Assembly: GCF_900143525.1 (NCBI RefSeq)
Contig: NZ_FREZ01000001.1
Span: 853,260-917,259, forward strand
Length of the DNA stretch: 64,000 nt
Direction: 5' to 3'
Origin: Ruegeria sp. Alg231-54
GTDB lineage: Bacteria; Pseudomonadota; Alphaproteobacteria; Rhodobacterales; Rhodobacteraceae
Below, in pieces: positions 28,166-37,717 of this stretch; positions within the stretch are counted from its first letter, which is position 1, and every line of letters begins with the position of its first letter. The notes under the pieces were generated by a model. It was not told the DNA's origin, ran no database searches, and was given only the letters and a program-made list of their open reading frames with translations. The position numbers and the translations under genes are program-made.

Positions 28166-29244
28166 TTGTTCACCCCGCTGTCGGCGGATAAAACCCCCGA
28201 CAGCATCGCCTTGAATTTCCCTGCAGAGTAGTTCTGCAGCGCTGATTGCGATCTGGCCACCTGATCATGATATTTCTGCGGTTGAGCGATCAGGTCGGCA
28301 ATGATTGTGTCCACCTGAGATGGCTGGCAAGTCAAGACGGCATTTCCGAACGTGGCACCAGTATCAGGGTTGGTTAGAACAACCTTACCTGCGGCAACCG
28401 CCTCGGCCACAACGCGACCAAAACTTTCCTGCCAGGTCGGCGCGGTGAAATATACAAAAAAGTCAATCATTCCAAAGAACTCTTGCACAGTTATGGCATT
28501 AAAGGGAAGCAAGGTCCAATGCGCGCGCAGAACACGGGCATTCAACAAAGCATCCGCCCCAAGAATTACATTGCACTGCGAATGGCTTGGAAAACAGCTG
28601 TCCAAATCAGCAATAACGGGGAACTTCTCGAACCCGGGTCGTGAATGTCGCCCACGGCGGTCCTGAGGTGTTTCACACGGGGCGCTCACCTCGGTCTCGC
28701 AAATGTTGAACCAGTCAGAGCCCAAGACGTCCCACTGCCGCGCCACGCGAGAGGTTGCCAACCAGTCGACTACGCCGCTTCGATTAAACGGTGATATCGG
28801 CGCGAGTGTTTTCCTGAGCGAAATTGTCGAGGCTTCGATCTGGCTTAAACAGCTTGAAACATCAAATCCCTCTGCCCCGCCCGGACGCAGAAAATTCTCA
28901 TGCGTGATCACGTACAGCTCGCGCGCAATGATCCTTGTGCCAAGCGTGTCCTGAAATTTCAAAAAAGACGGGTTGTGTAAAAATACGAAGTCCGCGCTGA
29001 TCCGGGGTGCATCCCAAATAATCGGAATGTTCAAATCGTCCAGTACCTGCCGCAAAACCGGTGAAACGTGTTGGTTGGTGCCAAACGTCCTGGACGTGAT
29101 CGCGTGCACGACCACCTGCCCGCATTCGGCGGCCACCGGCAATTCGGCCGCCACAGCCGCAGAAGTCCCGCCAGAAAACCGCGGCTCGATGACATAGGCG
29201 ATCGTTGGTGTGTTTGATCGCCCGAAGGCAAGCATTTCTGACAT
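28162..29244 (-). CDS. Glycosyltransferase (GT4-like)
   Basis: A 360-residue protein of GT-B type. A glycine-rich N-terminal loop (PRFSGGTSAAVAAEL) is followed by VFLHNPSFL. The C-terminal donor motif is TAPTWQESFGRVVAEAVAAGK, read in parts, with the paired Glu residues of the E-x7-E signature of GT4 enzymes, then VVLTNPDTGATFG. It starts the transcript that continues with the MurG-like and hypothetical genes. A small exported protein gene ends six bases upstream. The locus looks like surface polysaccharide or glycolipid synthesis. No substrate can be assigned. Confidence 0.8.
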   Translation of the reverse strand: MSEMLAFGRSNTPTIAYVIEPRFSGGTSAAVAAELPVAAECGQVVVHAITSRTFGTNQHVSPVLRQVLDDLNIPIIWDAPRISADFVFLHNPSFLKFQDTLGTRIIARELYVITHENFLRPGGAEGFDVSSCLSQIEASTISLRKTLAPISPFNRSGVVDWLATSRVARQWDVLGSDWFNICETEVSAPCETPQDRRGRHSRPGFEKFPVIADLDSCFPSHSQCNVILGADALLNARVLRAHWTLLPFNAITVQEFFGMIDFFVYFTAPTWQESFGRVVAEAVAAGKVVLTNPDTGATFGNAVLTCQPSQVDTIIADLIAQPQKYHDQVARSQSALQNYSAGKFKAMLSGVLSADSGVNK

Positions 29245-29249
29245 CCGAA

Positions 29250-29570
29250 TCAGTGTTGCCGCGAGGCATCGAATGCCTCGTTAGCCGCACGGTTCTCGCT
29301 GCCGGCCGGTGCACTGGTGGCATAGCTGAAATCCAGATTGCCAACAGATGCGACCTCGTGAAAACTCCGCAGCTCCAGCGACAGTTCATCTTCGCCGGTC
29401 AATAGCTCAGGGTTTTTGTCGAGGTAGGAATACAGAGCCTGAATGTCATTGGTGGACAGCATTTGGTCGATGGCCAGCAGATGCTCAAGCGTAATTTCGG
29501 CACGCGCGTTTTGGGTCGTCGATAAAAATAGCAGAGCAGTTACGATGCCGATAAGTCGTCTATCCGTCAT
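29250..29570 (-). CDS. Small exported hypothetical protein
   Basis: 106 residues with a signal peptide (hydrophobic core IGIVTALLFLS, cleavage probably after NARA). The mature part is acidic and helical (LEHLLAIDQMLSTNDIQ, YLDKNPELL). The C-terminus is polar and probably disordered. I do not recognise a family. It lies just upstream of the two glycosyltransferase genes on the same strand, with a six-base gap, so it is likely in their operon. The exported location suggests a role with the glycan they make. Confidence 0.65.
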   Translation of the reverse strand: MTDRRLIGIVTALLFLSTTQNARAEITLEHLLAIDQMLSTNDIQALYSYLDKNPELLTGEDELSLELRSFHEVASVGNLDFSYATSAPAGSENRAANEAFDASRQH

Positions 29571-29645
29571 TTTGGATACCTCGTCGGAAACAATTAACAG
29601 TACAAAATCTTGAATCAGCCTTTTCAGTATAGCTTAAAAATACAG

Positions 29646-31655
29646 TCATTGGGTCGTCGCTTTCTTAAGTTTGCTCAGGACCTGACTTTTCAGTTGATTG
29701 ACGCGGTTAGGGGCCTGGGTTCTGGCCGTGCTGAGTGTGTTGGTTTGCTTGACCCTGGTGACGTCAGAGCCTTTTCCTGCCAACCATAACTCTACGATTC
29801 CACTAGGAGTTTTGACGTTGGACCCTGTGAAATCCCGCAGCAATGCACCGGAGTCTCTGGCAAGGGCGGCTGCTCTTTCTTCGTCCTGCTTGTGATAAAA
29901 GCGAACGTTTGACTGGGTGATCTTAAACCCCACGCGCGCTTGCCCGTTAAGCTTATGTCCGGTCGAAGTCAGGTTAGTCACAACAGAATCCACAACGCTC
30001 TGCGGAACGTTGGTCGGCGCATAAATCCGGTAGGCCACGGACACATTTGCCGGGGCGGGCTCTGGTTCCAGAGGCGTGATTGCATCATTCAGCAGAGGCG
30101 GTGTCAGAGGCAAGACCGGTGATTCCAACGGGCTTGGTATCGCCGAAAGGACTGGTGCCCGTAAAGCTAATGATGTCTCGTAAGCGGCCGGTGTCATCAA
30201 TGGGGCCGGCGCGTCGATTGGCTTTGGCGCGGTTGGCAGTGCCGCCAATTCGACAGGCTCGGGCTGGGGTTCGTATGGCAACGGTTGCGCAATCTCGACA
30301 GCAAGGCTTGTGCCCTCTGGCCGCACAGCAATGTCCGAACCAGTTGATTCGCTTGTCTGGAGGCCCTGTTCCGGCTGATAACCACTCTCGGGCTCGGTTA
30401 AGAGGACATCCAAAGATACTTGCGTTTCGGTATAGTCCAGTACACCGGGCTGGATCGGAACTACAGGCGGCCGCATTGTTGTTGGGGTTGCAGCTACGTT
30501 TACGCCTTTCAAAAACTCTTCGGGTCTTGCCACTGTCACAGTTGTTTCAAGCACAGCGACAGAAGTGCTGAAAATTTCAGGCGTGGATTGAAGCCGGACA
30601 AAACCAAGATTCAACTCTTGCCGAGGTCGATAGCTTAGCAGAGTTATCGGCAGTGGTGGCTGGACAAGAGTCGGTACGAAAGACCGAACACTAGGTGCCA
30701 AGCGCGACAATTCTGGTTTGATACCGCCCGATTGCTCGGACGAAACTGATAAGAGTAGCGACAACGACGCCAAATCCTGTGACGCGGCTGTGTCACCGTC
30801 AGGCAAATTTGATTCAGATGATGTATCGAACACGGTTGCAGACGTTACAGCCAAGTCCGCCGCACCACTTGTAACGTCGGACGGCGGCACCGAGTGCTCG
30901 GCGAGTTCCGCGTCTTGTTGCATGATCGCGCCTGTTGCCGGGGTCTCTTGGCTCACCAAACCTGCATTTTCGGTTGGACCGGGGGCGTTCAACCCAGACA
31001 AAATCAAAAAAACCGAAGACGACGCAACAACACCGATGCCGCATCCTGCCGCGACCAGTCCCAACCGCATCTTTAGGCGCTTACGATTCTGATCGTCTGT
31101 CCTTTCCTTAAGGGTTCTGCGCAAACGATCGGAAAACCCTTCCCCGGGTAGCTCTTGGCCTAATTTCGGGTCGACTAGATCCTCTGGTCTATTGTCGGGA
31201 TGGATGCCCAGCGCGAGCCCGCCATCGGGCGGCACAGTGCTTGCTTCCCCTCGAGCATCGCGTGCTACGTTTTCAGTCGCGCGACTGTCATCATTGGCGG
31301 TTTGACTGTCAAATCGCCCTGCAGTCGCTTTTTGAACCGACTCACCAGATTGGTGAGAACTGGTAGCTTGGGCAGGCTTACCAAAGGCTCCAGACTGCCC
31401 CGCCGCTGCGTTTAGCGCGTTTGCTGGCTGCGCACCATCGGTTGAGTTCGTGGCTTTGTTTTGGCCTGGATCAGATGACTGTAAAGCTGCGGCTTTTGCC
31501 TTGCGGGCGGCGATATTAATTTCTCGCTGTTTACGAGCGTTTTCAAGCATCTCCTGCCAGTCAGGAGATTGCACAAAATCATAAATATCCGACACTTTGT
31601 TAGCGTCTTTTTTGGCAACTTCAGGGCGAGCTTTTTGATCGCTGGCCTTTGTCAT
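29646..31655 (-). CDS. Long single-span protein with disordered middle and LytR_C/SPOR-like C-terminus
   Basis: 669 residues from the ATG at 31655, which has a GGGGGTG site. A longer frame to 31721 exists but adds an unlikely N-terminus. The cytoplasmic N-terminal 190 residues are charged and Ala/Gln-rich. One membrane helix follows (LVAAGCGIGVVASSSVFLIL), then about 330 residues rich in Pro, Ser and Thr. A folded C-terminal domain (about residues 555-640) has YRIYAPTNVP, VGFKITQSNVRFYHKQDEE and SGIVELWLAG, similar in layout to LytR_C or SPOR-like domains. It is probably anchored in the inner membrane and reaches the cell wall. Function unknown. Confidence 0.75.
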   Translation of the reverse strand: MTKASDQKARPEVAKKDANKVSDIYDFVQSPDWQEMLENARKQREINIAARKAKAAALQSSDPGQNKATNSTDGAQPANALNAAAGQSGAFGKPAQATSSHQSGESVQKATAGRFDSQTANDDSRATENVARDARGEASTVPPDGGLALGIHPDNRPEDLVDPKLGQELPGEGFSDRLRRTLKERTDDQNRKRLKMRLGLVAAGCGIGVVASSSVFLILSGLNAPGPTENAGLVSQETPATGAIMQQDAELAEHSVPPSDVTSGAADLAVTSATVFDTSSESNLPDGDTAASQDLASLSLLLSVSSEQSGGIKPELSRLAPSVRSFVPTLVQPPLPITLLSYRPRQELNLGFVRLQSTPEIFSTSVAVLETTVTVARPEEFLKGVNVAATPTTMRPPVVPIQPGVLDYTETQVSLDVLLTEPESGYQPEQGLQTSESTGSDIAVRPEGTSLAVEIAQPLPYEPQPEPVELAALPTAPKPIDAPAPLMTPAAYETSLALRAPVLSAIPSPLESPVLPLTPPLLNDAITPLEPEPAPANVSVAYRIYAPTNVPQSVVDSVVTNLTSTGHKLNGQARVGFKITQSNVRFYHKQDEERAAALARDSGALLRDFTGSNVKTPSGIVELWLAGKGSDVTRVKQTNTLSTARTQAPNRVNQLKSQVLSKLKKATTQ

Positions 31656-32067
31656 CAACACCCCCGAACTGGCCGCCGGAACACGCTCTTCGCTGTCGCA
31701 ACTCGGCCAAACCAAATACACTCGTGAACATCAAAAAATTCAAAAAAATGTAGGAAGCAGTATAAAAAATTGACCGCTGGAAGACAAGTAATCCGGTGTT
31801 CGTCGTGCAAATATTGCCGCTTTCGCAAGGGTAAAATGCGCCGTCTTTCACCCCTTCTGCGCCCTGGCGCTATCTGCGTCGGCGCCGCGAATTCAGTAAA
31901 ATGGGGTTCATCAATCATTGGTGATCAAGCTGATCGGGGCCGTTTCCGCTGATCATAAACTTGCCACCAAACGGTTACAGCGACACAGTCGCGCGGCACC
32001 ACGCTGCGCCGGTCAGCACACAGTTTCAGTCCGCCCTTCAGAATTTGGCTAAACCAGCTTCAATGTC
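31656..32067. other. Intergenic region without a convincing gene
   Basis: About 410 bases between the long membrane-protein gene and the Dabb gene. Bases 31715-31790 are A+T-rich with long A and T runs and probably hold the promoter of the membrane-protein gene. The rest shows only short open frames with no recognisable domain. Confidence 0.4.
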
Positions 32068-32376
32068 TCAGACCTCTAAATCCAGGACCAGAATTCCGTC
32101 GATACCGCCCACGGTGTTTTCGACCAACTGCGCGCCCAGCGCTTTGTGCCTCTCGTTGCTTTGGTACCTGGCCAATGCGGCCCAATCACCGAAATCAATC
32201 ACAAACCCATGCTTGTAACCGCGTTCGATCTGTTCAGGGCTTTCGCTGCGGCCACCAGTGAACCCACCTGCACCCGGAAGGGCGTCGGTCAGGTCCGACA
32301 GGCCCCTGTAAATCTTCCCGATGGTTTCTTCGGTCACGTCGGGCCGGAATTTTGTCAGGACTATATGGCGGATCAT
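32068..32376 (-). CDS. Dabb family (stress-responsive A/B barrel) protein
   Basis: A 102-residue small protein with the typical start MIRHIVLTKFRPDVTEETI and the later YKHGFVIDFGDWAALARYQ segment of the Dabb family, a ferredoxin-like fold that dimerises. Members range from stress proteins to small enzymes acting on aromatic or polyketide-like substrates. It follows the last gene of the branched-chain-type ABC operon at a distance of about 110 bases, on the same strand. Co-transcription is possible and may hint at the transported compound. Confidence 0.85.
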   Translation of the reverse strand: MIRHIVLTKFRPDVTEETIGKIYRGLSDLTDALPGAGGFTGGRSESPEQIERGYKHGFVIDFGDWAALARYQSNERHKALGAQLVENTVGGIDGILVLDLEV

Positions 32377-32485
32377 AGTTAGTTGCCTTGATCATGAGTG
32401 TAGGAGCGCAAGCGTCCGAAGAATTCGAGCGTCTCCATAACTAAGGCGTTTGCAACCAGAATGTACCTAAAACTCCGAGCCTGCC

Positions 32486-33241
32486 CTAGATCGCCAAATA
32501 CTCCTCGCGAAGGCCGGTGTCTTGAAGCACCTCATTCGCCGTCCCATCAAATACGATGGTGCCCGTGTCCAGAATGATCGCGCGATCGGCTAACTCCAAT
32601 GCTCGGACTGCGTTCTGTTCGACGATGATCGTGGTCATGCCCTGTTGCTTGACGTGGGCCAGTGTTTTTTCAATCTCGTCGACAATGACCGGGGCCAGAC
32701 CTTCGTAAGGCTCATCCAGAAGCAGGACCTTGATATCCCGGGCAAGGGCTCTGGCGATTGACAGCATTTGTTGTTCGCCACCCGACAACGTAATCCCCTC
32801 TTGTTTCCTGCGTTCGCCCAAACGCGGGAACAATTCATACAACCGCTCCAAGGACCATCCGACTGGCGGCGCAATCTGGGCAAGCTGCAGGTTTTCCTCA
32901 ACGGTCAGTCCTGGGATAATTCGTCTGTCTTCCGGTACAAGGCCAAGGCCAACAGACGCCGCTTCGTAGCTTGTCATATTGTGTAGCGGCTGGTGATCCA
33001 GCCAGATTTCACCGTGCCTTACTTCGGGATCGCCTACCCGCGCAATCGACCGGAGTGTCGAGGTTTTGCCAGCGCCGTTCCGTCCAAGCAGGGCCAGAAT
33101 CTCGCCTTCGTGCACATTAAAGCTGACGCCCTGCACAATATAGCTTTCTCCGTAGTACGAATGCATGTCCCATACAGACAGGAACGCAGGCGCGGTGCTT
33201 GCCCTATTGGCGTTTTTCGAAAAGTCGGGTTTCTCATTCAT
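32486..33241 (-). CDS. Branched-chain-type ABC transporter ATP-binding protein (LivF-like)
   Basis: A 251-residue ATPase of the HAAT importer class. Walker A is GRNGAGKTS, the signature is LSGGEQQMLSIARAL, and Walker B is VLLLDEPYEGLAP, which is characteristic of LivF. It ends with a TGTIVFDGTANEV segment. It powers uptake with the LivG-like partner encoded ten bases upstream. It is the last gene of the five-gene cluster on the minus strand. Confidence 0.93.
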   Translation of the reverse strand: MNEKPDFSKNANRASTAPAFLSVWDMHSYYGESYIVQGVSFNVHEGEILALLGRNGAGKTSTLRSIARVGDPEVRHGEIWLDHQPLHNMTSYEAASVGLGLVPEDRRIIPGLTVEENLQLAQIAPPVGWSLERLYELFPRLGERRKQEGITLSGGEQQMLSIARALARDIKVLLLDEPYEGLAPVIVDEIEKTLAHVKQQGMTTIIVEQNAVRALELADRAIILDTGTIVFDGTANEVLQDTGLREEYLAI

Positions 33242-33250
33242 AGCTTTTCC

Positions 33251-34006
33251 TTACGCCGCCTCGCCCAGATAGGCTTCACGAACCTTGGGATGTCCACGGA
33301 TTTTTTCTGGAGTATCTTCGACCAGCGGCGTCCCTTGCGCCAGAACTGTGATGCGTTCCGCAAGGCTGAAGACCACATGCATGTCATGCTCGATAATGGC
33401 GATGGTTATGTCGCGCTCATCCTTGATCTGTTTTAGCAAATCGATGGTGTTGTTGGTGTCCGCCCGCGCCATGCCCGCCGTAGGTTCGTCCAGCAACAAC
33501 AGCCGCGGATTTTGACTGAGGCACATGCCAATCTCAAGGCGCCGCTTGTCGCCGCGTGACAGCGACGCCGCGTGCATTTCGCGTTTGTCGGCCATGTTCA
33601 TTTCTTCCAGCATGACTTCGGCTTGTTCGACGACCTCACGTTCGTTAGCGATGGTCTCATAGGCATGCATCCGGAATGCCCCATCCCGCATCGCGAAGAT
33701 CGGGATCAGCATGTTCTCCATCACGGTCAGCTCGCCAAAGATCTCAGGCGTTTGGAACACGCGGCTGATGCCCATCTGGTTGATCTGGAACGGCTCGAGT
33801 CCCAGAACCGAGTTGTTGTTGAACAACACCGATCCGGTGTCCGGCATCAGCTTGCCCACCAGACAGTTCAGCAGCGTCGATTTTCCCGCGCCATTGGGGC
33901 CGATGATCGCGTGAACCGAGTTCTCTTCGATATTGAGGTTCACATCTGTCAGCGCCTTAAGGCCACCGAAGCGTTTGCTGACGTCTTTGACTCTTAGAAT
34001 TGCCAT
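33251..34006 (-). CDS. Branched-chain-type ABC transporter ATP-binding protein (LivG-like)
   Basis: About 251 residues from the ATG at 34006 (MAILRVKDVSKRFGG). A longer frame to 34135 would overlap the LivM gene and looks artificial. Walker A is GPNGAGKSTLLNC, the signature is LSRGDKRRLEIGMCL, and Walker B is LLLLDEPTAGM. The ARADTNN insert and the C-terminal MHVVFSLAERITVL and KVREAYLG segments are typical of LivG. The signature reads LSRGD rather than LSGGQ, a known variation in this class. Confidence 0.92.
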   Translation of the reverse strand: MAILRVKDVSKRFGGLKALTDVNLNIEENSVHAIIGPNGAGKSTLLNCLVGKLMPDTGSVLFNNNSVLGLEPFQINQMGISRVFQTPEIFGELTVMENMLIPIFAMRDGAFRMHAYETIANEREVVEQAEVMLEEMNMADKREMHAASLSRGDKRRLEIGMCLSQNPRLLLLDEPTAGMARADTNNTIDLLKQIKDERDITIAIIEHDMHVVFSLAERITVLAQGTPLVEDTPEKIRGHPKVREAYLGEAA

Positions 34007-34016
34007 TTCTCGCCCC

Positions 34017-35222
34017 TTATTCCGCCGGTTCTGTTTTGCCCGACGGCGCATCGTCGGTGTCTTTTTTCTTGCGCTTGAAGCGCTTGAGCAAACGTTGCCC
34101 ACCTTCGACAAGACCTCCCGGCAGATAGATGACAACCAGCATGAATAGGATGCCCAGCGTCAGGTGCCAGCCTTTGCCGATGAACGGATGGATCACGAAC
34201 ACCACGGCGTCCTCCAGTCCGTCAGGCAGGAATGCGAACCAGCTATGCAGGACGTTGTCGTTGATCTTCGAGAAGATGTTCTCGAAATACTTGATGAAAC
34301 CTGCGCCCAGAACCGGCCCGATCAACGTACCCGTACCACCGAGGATCGTCATCAGAACCACCTCACCCGAGGCCGTCCATTGCATCCGCTCGGCGCCTGC
34401 CAGCGGGTCCATGGCGGCCATCAGACCACCGGCCAGACCGGCGTACATGCCCGAGATCACAAAGGCCGCGAGCGTATATGGCTTGGAGTTCAGGCCCGTA
34501 TAGTTCATCCGCTGCTGGTTCGATTTTACCGCCCGCAGCATCATGCCAAAGGGCGACCGGAAGATACGGATAGACAGGTAGAACACGGCCATCATGATCA
34601 CGGCACACAAGTAGTAACCCGCGTTGAAGTCAAAGCTCCACGCGCCGACGTCCATCGTGTACGTCGCGCGCATAGGCAATCCAAACAGATGCGGTAAGTC
34701 GGGCGCGTTGGCACCCTGCAGAATCTGCGGATCATCTGCATAAACCTGCAGGCCGGTTTCCCCGTTTGTCAGGTTAAACTTGGGGTTTGACAGAACCGAG
34801 TAGGCCAGCGCAAAGCTCATTTGTGCGAAGGCCAGCGTCAGGATCGAGAAATAGATCCCCGACCGCCGCAGGCTGATGAACCCGATAAGTAGTGAGAACA
34901 GGCCCGCGACGACGACACTCAGCGCGATGGCTGGAATGACGTTGTAGCTGAGCAGTTTGAACATCCAAACTGCCGAGTATGATCCTACGCCCAGAAAGGC
35001 CGCGTGACCGAAAGACAAGTACCCGGTCAGGCCAAACAGAATGTTGAACCCGATGGCGAAGATCCCGAAAATCACGAACCTCTGCATCAAATCCGGGTAA
35101 CCCGCGTTGAACTGCGCCATGGCGCTGCCCTCTGGAAACGGGTTCAGGATGAAAGGCGCCAGCAAGGTCAGGAGTGCGACGACGATCAGCAGGCTGGTGT
35201 CTTTTTTATTCAGTCCCAACAT
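34017..35222 (-). CDS. Branched-chain-type ABC transporter permease (LivM-like)
   Basis: A 401-residue inner-membrane permease with about ten helices. The family's conserved segments are visible: [20 protein letters not shown] near residue 65 and [14 protein letters not shown] in the second half. The C-terminal tail is basic and cytoplasmic. It pairs with the LivH-like permease encoded three bases upstream. The protein is somewhat longer than E. coli-type core permeases because of an extended periplasmic loop near residue 180. Confidence 0.92.
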   Translation of the reverse strand: MLGLNKKDTSLLIVVALLTLLAPFILNPFPEGSAMAQFNAGYPDLMQRFVIFGIFAIGFNILFGLTGYLSFGHAAFLGVGSYSAVWMFKLLSYNVIPAIALSVVVAGLFSLLIGFISLRRSGIYFSILTLAFAQMSFALAYSVLSNPKFNLTNGETGLQVYADDPQILQGANAPDLPHLFGLPMRATYTMDVGAWSFDFNAGYYLCAVIMMAVFYLSIRIFRSPFGMMLRAVKSNQQRMNYTGLNSKPYTLAAFVISGMYAGLAGGLMAAMDPLAGAERMQWTASGEVVLMTILGGTGTLIGPVLGAGFIKYFENIFSKINDNVLHSWFAFLPDGLEDAVVFVIHPFIGKGWHLTLGILFMLVVIYLPGGLVEGGQRLLKRFKRKKKDTDDAPSGKTEPAE

Positions 35223-35225
35223 TGA

Positions 35226-36257
35226 TTATTCCTCCATCACGCCCTTGCGCCCCATCAGCCCGCGCGGACGCGTCAGCAGCACGATGATGGCGACAAGGTA
35301 GATGATGATCTGATTGATGCCCGGGATCGTTGTGGTGGCCCAGGTGGTCGAGGCAAAGCTTTCCAGAATGCCCAGCAAAAAGCCCGCCAGAACAGCGCCT
35401 GGCAATGACCCCATTCCGCCGACAACAACCACGACGAAGCTAAGGACCAGAAAGTCCATTCCCATGTGGTAGTTCGGCGGGTTGAGCGGCCCGTACATCA
35501 CACCGGCTAGGCCGGCGACACCGGCAGCAATGCCAAACATAATGGTAAACCGGCGGTCAATATTGATGCCTAGCAGGCCCACTGTTTCCCGATCAGCCAT
35601 TCCGGCGCGGACAACCATCCCGAAGGTGGTGAACTGCAGGAACGAAAACACTGCCCCGATTATGCCCACGGCAAAGCCAAAATAGACCAATCGCCAGATC
35701 GGGTAGATGATTGCATTGGGATCAAAACCAACCATGGTGCCCAGATCGACAGATCCGCTCAGCACATCAGGCGGAGGGGTCTGGATCGGGTTGGCGCCGA
35801 AGAAATACTTGACGATTTCCTGCAGAACGATCGCAAGGCCAAAGGTCACAAGGATCTGGTCTGCATGCGGGCGCTTATAGAAGTGTTTGATCAGCCCGCG
35901 TTCCATCACATAGCCAACCAGCAACATCACCGGAATCGCGAACAGGATGGATAGCGGGACGGACCAGTCAATAATCGTTGCGCCGACTTCGGGGCCGAAC
36001 CAGGCCTCGATAAAAGGGGTTTCGACCTTCAGCGGATTACCCAGAAAGTCTTTTTGGGTTTCATCCAGGGTCACGAAACTCAGGTTCAGCAGCTTTTGCA
36101 AAGTAACGGCGCAGAACGCGCCAATCATGAACAAAGCCCCGTGGGCAAAGTTCACGACGCCGAGCGTCCCGAAGATCAGAGTCAGACCCAGCGCGATCAG
36201 CGCATAAGCCGAGCCCTTGTCCAGACCGTTGAGTATTTGCAGTAGGATGGCGTCCAT
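35226..36257 (-). CDS. Branched-chain-type ABC transporter permease (LivH-like)
   Basis: About 343 residues from the ATG at 36257, which has a GAGGTGG site. The longer frame to 36311 has no such site. The N-terminus ILNGLDKGSAYALIALGLTLIFG and VNFAHGALFMIGAF, read in parts, are standard for LivH. The second half has VVVVGGMGSLPGAVLAGFLLG. A loop of about 25 residues after VTLDETQKDF is an insertion seen in several alphaproteobacterial homologues. It lies between the binding protein and LivM genes. Confidence 0.92.
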   Translation of the reverse strand: MDAILLQILNGLDKGSAYALIALGLTLIFGTLGVVNFAHGALFMIGAFCAVTLQKLLNLSFVTLDETQKDFLGNPLKVETPFIEAWFGPEVGATIIDWSVPLSILFAIPVMLLVGYVMERGLIKHFYKRPHADQILVTFGLAIVLQEIVKYFFGANPIQTPPPDVLSGSVDLGTMVGFDPNAIIYPIWRLVYFGFAVGIIGAVFSFLQFTTFGMVVRAGMADRETVGLLGINIDRRFTIMFGIAAGVAGLAGVMYGPLNPPNYHMGMDFLVLSFVVVVVGGMGSLPGAVLAGFLLGILESFASTTWATTTIPGINQIIIYLVAIIVLLTRPRGLMGRKGVMEE

Positions 36258-36370
36258 TGGGCCCACCTCAGGGTTGGTCAGTGTGGATTGAGTGGTTGGG
36301 ACCAGGCCCACAGGCCTGGCCGTAAGTCGTCTGACCGCCGAGAACGACGGTCAGACATTCGCCAAAAGGC

Positions 36371-37717
36371 TTACGCGCCCGGATTGCACTTGCCCAGTTC
36401 GCCACCGGCGAACATCGGGTGCTCGGGATCGTACTCGACCTGCGCACGCGGCGTGATCTCGACGATTTCAAGCGTGTCATACGCGTTGGTCGGGTTCTCG
36501 TTGCCACGCACAACCAGCACATCCTTAAAGCACTGGTGATCAGCCCCGCGATACCAAGTGGGACCATTGCCCAGCCCGTCGAACTCAAAGTCTTCCAGAG
36601 CTTCTGCAACACCACAGGGGTTGAAGGTGCCCGCACGCTCACATGCATCCGCATAAAGCAGCACTTGTGCATAACAGGTCTGAGCAGAGTTGGACGGCGG
36701 CTTGCCGTATTTCTCACCAAAGGACTTCACGAAGGCCTTTGTGCCCTCATCCTGCAACTGCCAGTTCCAGTTCATCGAGCCCAGAACACCCTTGATGTTC
36801 TCGCCCGCACCAGCGGCCATCAGCTCGGAATACAGTGGCACGACGATCTTGAAGTCCTTGCCGTTTGCAACCTTGTCGAGCAGACCGAACTGGATCGCGT
36901 TGGTCAGCGAGTTCACCATGTTGCCGCCATAGTGGTTTAGAACCAGCACGTCCGCGCCAGAGTTCAGAACCGGTGCGATGTAGGACGAGAAGTCCGTAGA
37001 CGCCAGCGGTGTTTTGACCGTGTTGACCGTCTCCCAGCCCAGGGCTTCGGTCGAGGCAACGATCGACTCTTCCTGGGTCCAGCCCCAGTTGTAGTCAGCC
37101 GTCAGGTGATAGGCGCGACGTTCTTTGCCCATCTCAGCCGCCAGCACCGGCGCCAGAGCGGCACCCGACATGTAGGCATTGAAGAAGTGGCGGAAACCGT
37201 TGGCCTTCTTGTCCTTGCCGGTGGTGTCGTTTGCGTGGGTCAGGCCGGCCATGAAGATGACGCCCGCCTCTTGGCACAGGCCCTGAACCGCAACAGCCAC
37301 GCCCGAGGACGAACCACCGTTGATCATGATTGCGCCGTCTTTTTCGATCATCGACTTGGCCGATGCGCGGGCTGCATCCGATTTGGTTTGGGTGTCGCCG
37401 GTGACGAACCCGACCTTCTTGCCCAGGATACCGTTCCCCTGCAGCGCCTTCGACGAGAATGTGTTCAAGCAACCACCGTCGCCCTCGCCGTTCAGATGTT
37501 CGACCGCCAGCTGCTGCGCCAGCAATTCGTCATTGCCTTCGTCGGCATAAGGTCCGGTTTGCGGAACATTGAAGCCCAGAGTGACAGACGCCCCTGTCGG
37601 CTCATTGGTAAAGGCAGCGGCCGACGAAGCCGTAAAGATCGTAGGCAGGGCCAGACCGGTACCTGCAACGGCACCGGACTTTAGCACGCCGCGGCGCGTG
37701 ACATTATTCTTAGTCAT
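36371..37717 (-). CDS. Branched-chain-type ABC transporter substrate-binding protein, Tat-exported
   Basis: About 448 residues from the ATG at 37717, with a GGGAGGAA site. The N-terminus has a twin-arginine signal (TRRGVLKSGAVAGTG, then a hydrophobic stretch ending SSAAAF), so it is exported folded. The mature protein is a type I periplasmic binding fold (Peripl_BP_6), with GKKVGFVTGDTQTKSD, GGSSSGVAVAVQ and TADYNWGWTQE segments. It defines the substrate of the LivHMGF-type system behind it. The family takes amino acids, amides, urea or aromatic acids, and the ligand is not evident. Length and Cys pairs suggest a disulphide-stabilised form. Confidence 0.9.
   Translation of the reverse strand: MTKNNVTRRGVLKSGAVAGTGLALPTIFTASSAAAFTNEPTGASVTLGFNVPQTGPYADEGNDELLAQQLAVEHLNGEGDGGCLNTFSSKALQGNGILGKKVGFVTGDTQTKSDAARASAKSMIEKDGAIMINGGSSSGVAVAVQGLCQEAGVIFMAGLTHANDTTGKDKKANGFRHFFNAYMSGAALAPVLAAEMGKERRAYHLTADYNWGWTQEESIVASTEALGWETVNTVKTPLASTDFSSYIAPVLNSGADVLVLNHYGGNMVNSLTNAIQFGLLDKVANGKDFKIVVPLYSELMAAGAGENIKGVLGSMNWNWQLQDEGTKAFVKSFGEKYGKPPSNSAQTCYAQVLLYADACERAGTFNPCGVAEALEDFEFDGLGNGPTWYRGADHQCFKDVLVVRGNENPTNAYDTLEIVEITPRAQVEYDPEHPMFAGGELGKCNPGA

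Noticed and set aside
29646..31655. Pro/Ser-rich long protein as TonB or secreted effector
   Set aside because: There is no ExbB/ExbD pair, no TonB C-terminal motif and no secretion genes nearby. The C-terminal fold resembles LytR_C/SPOR domains more.
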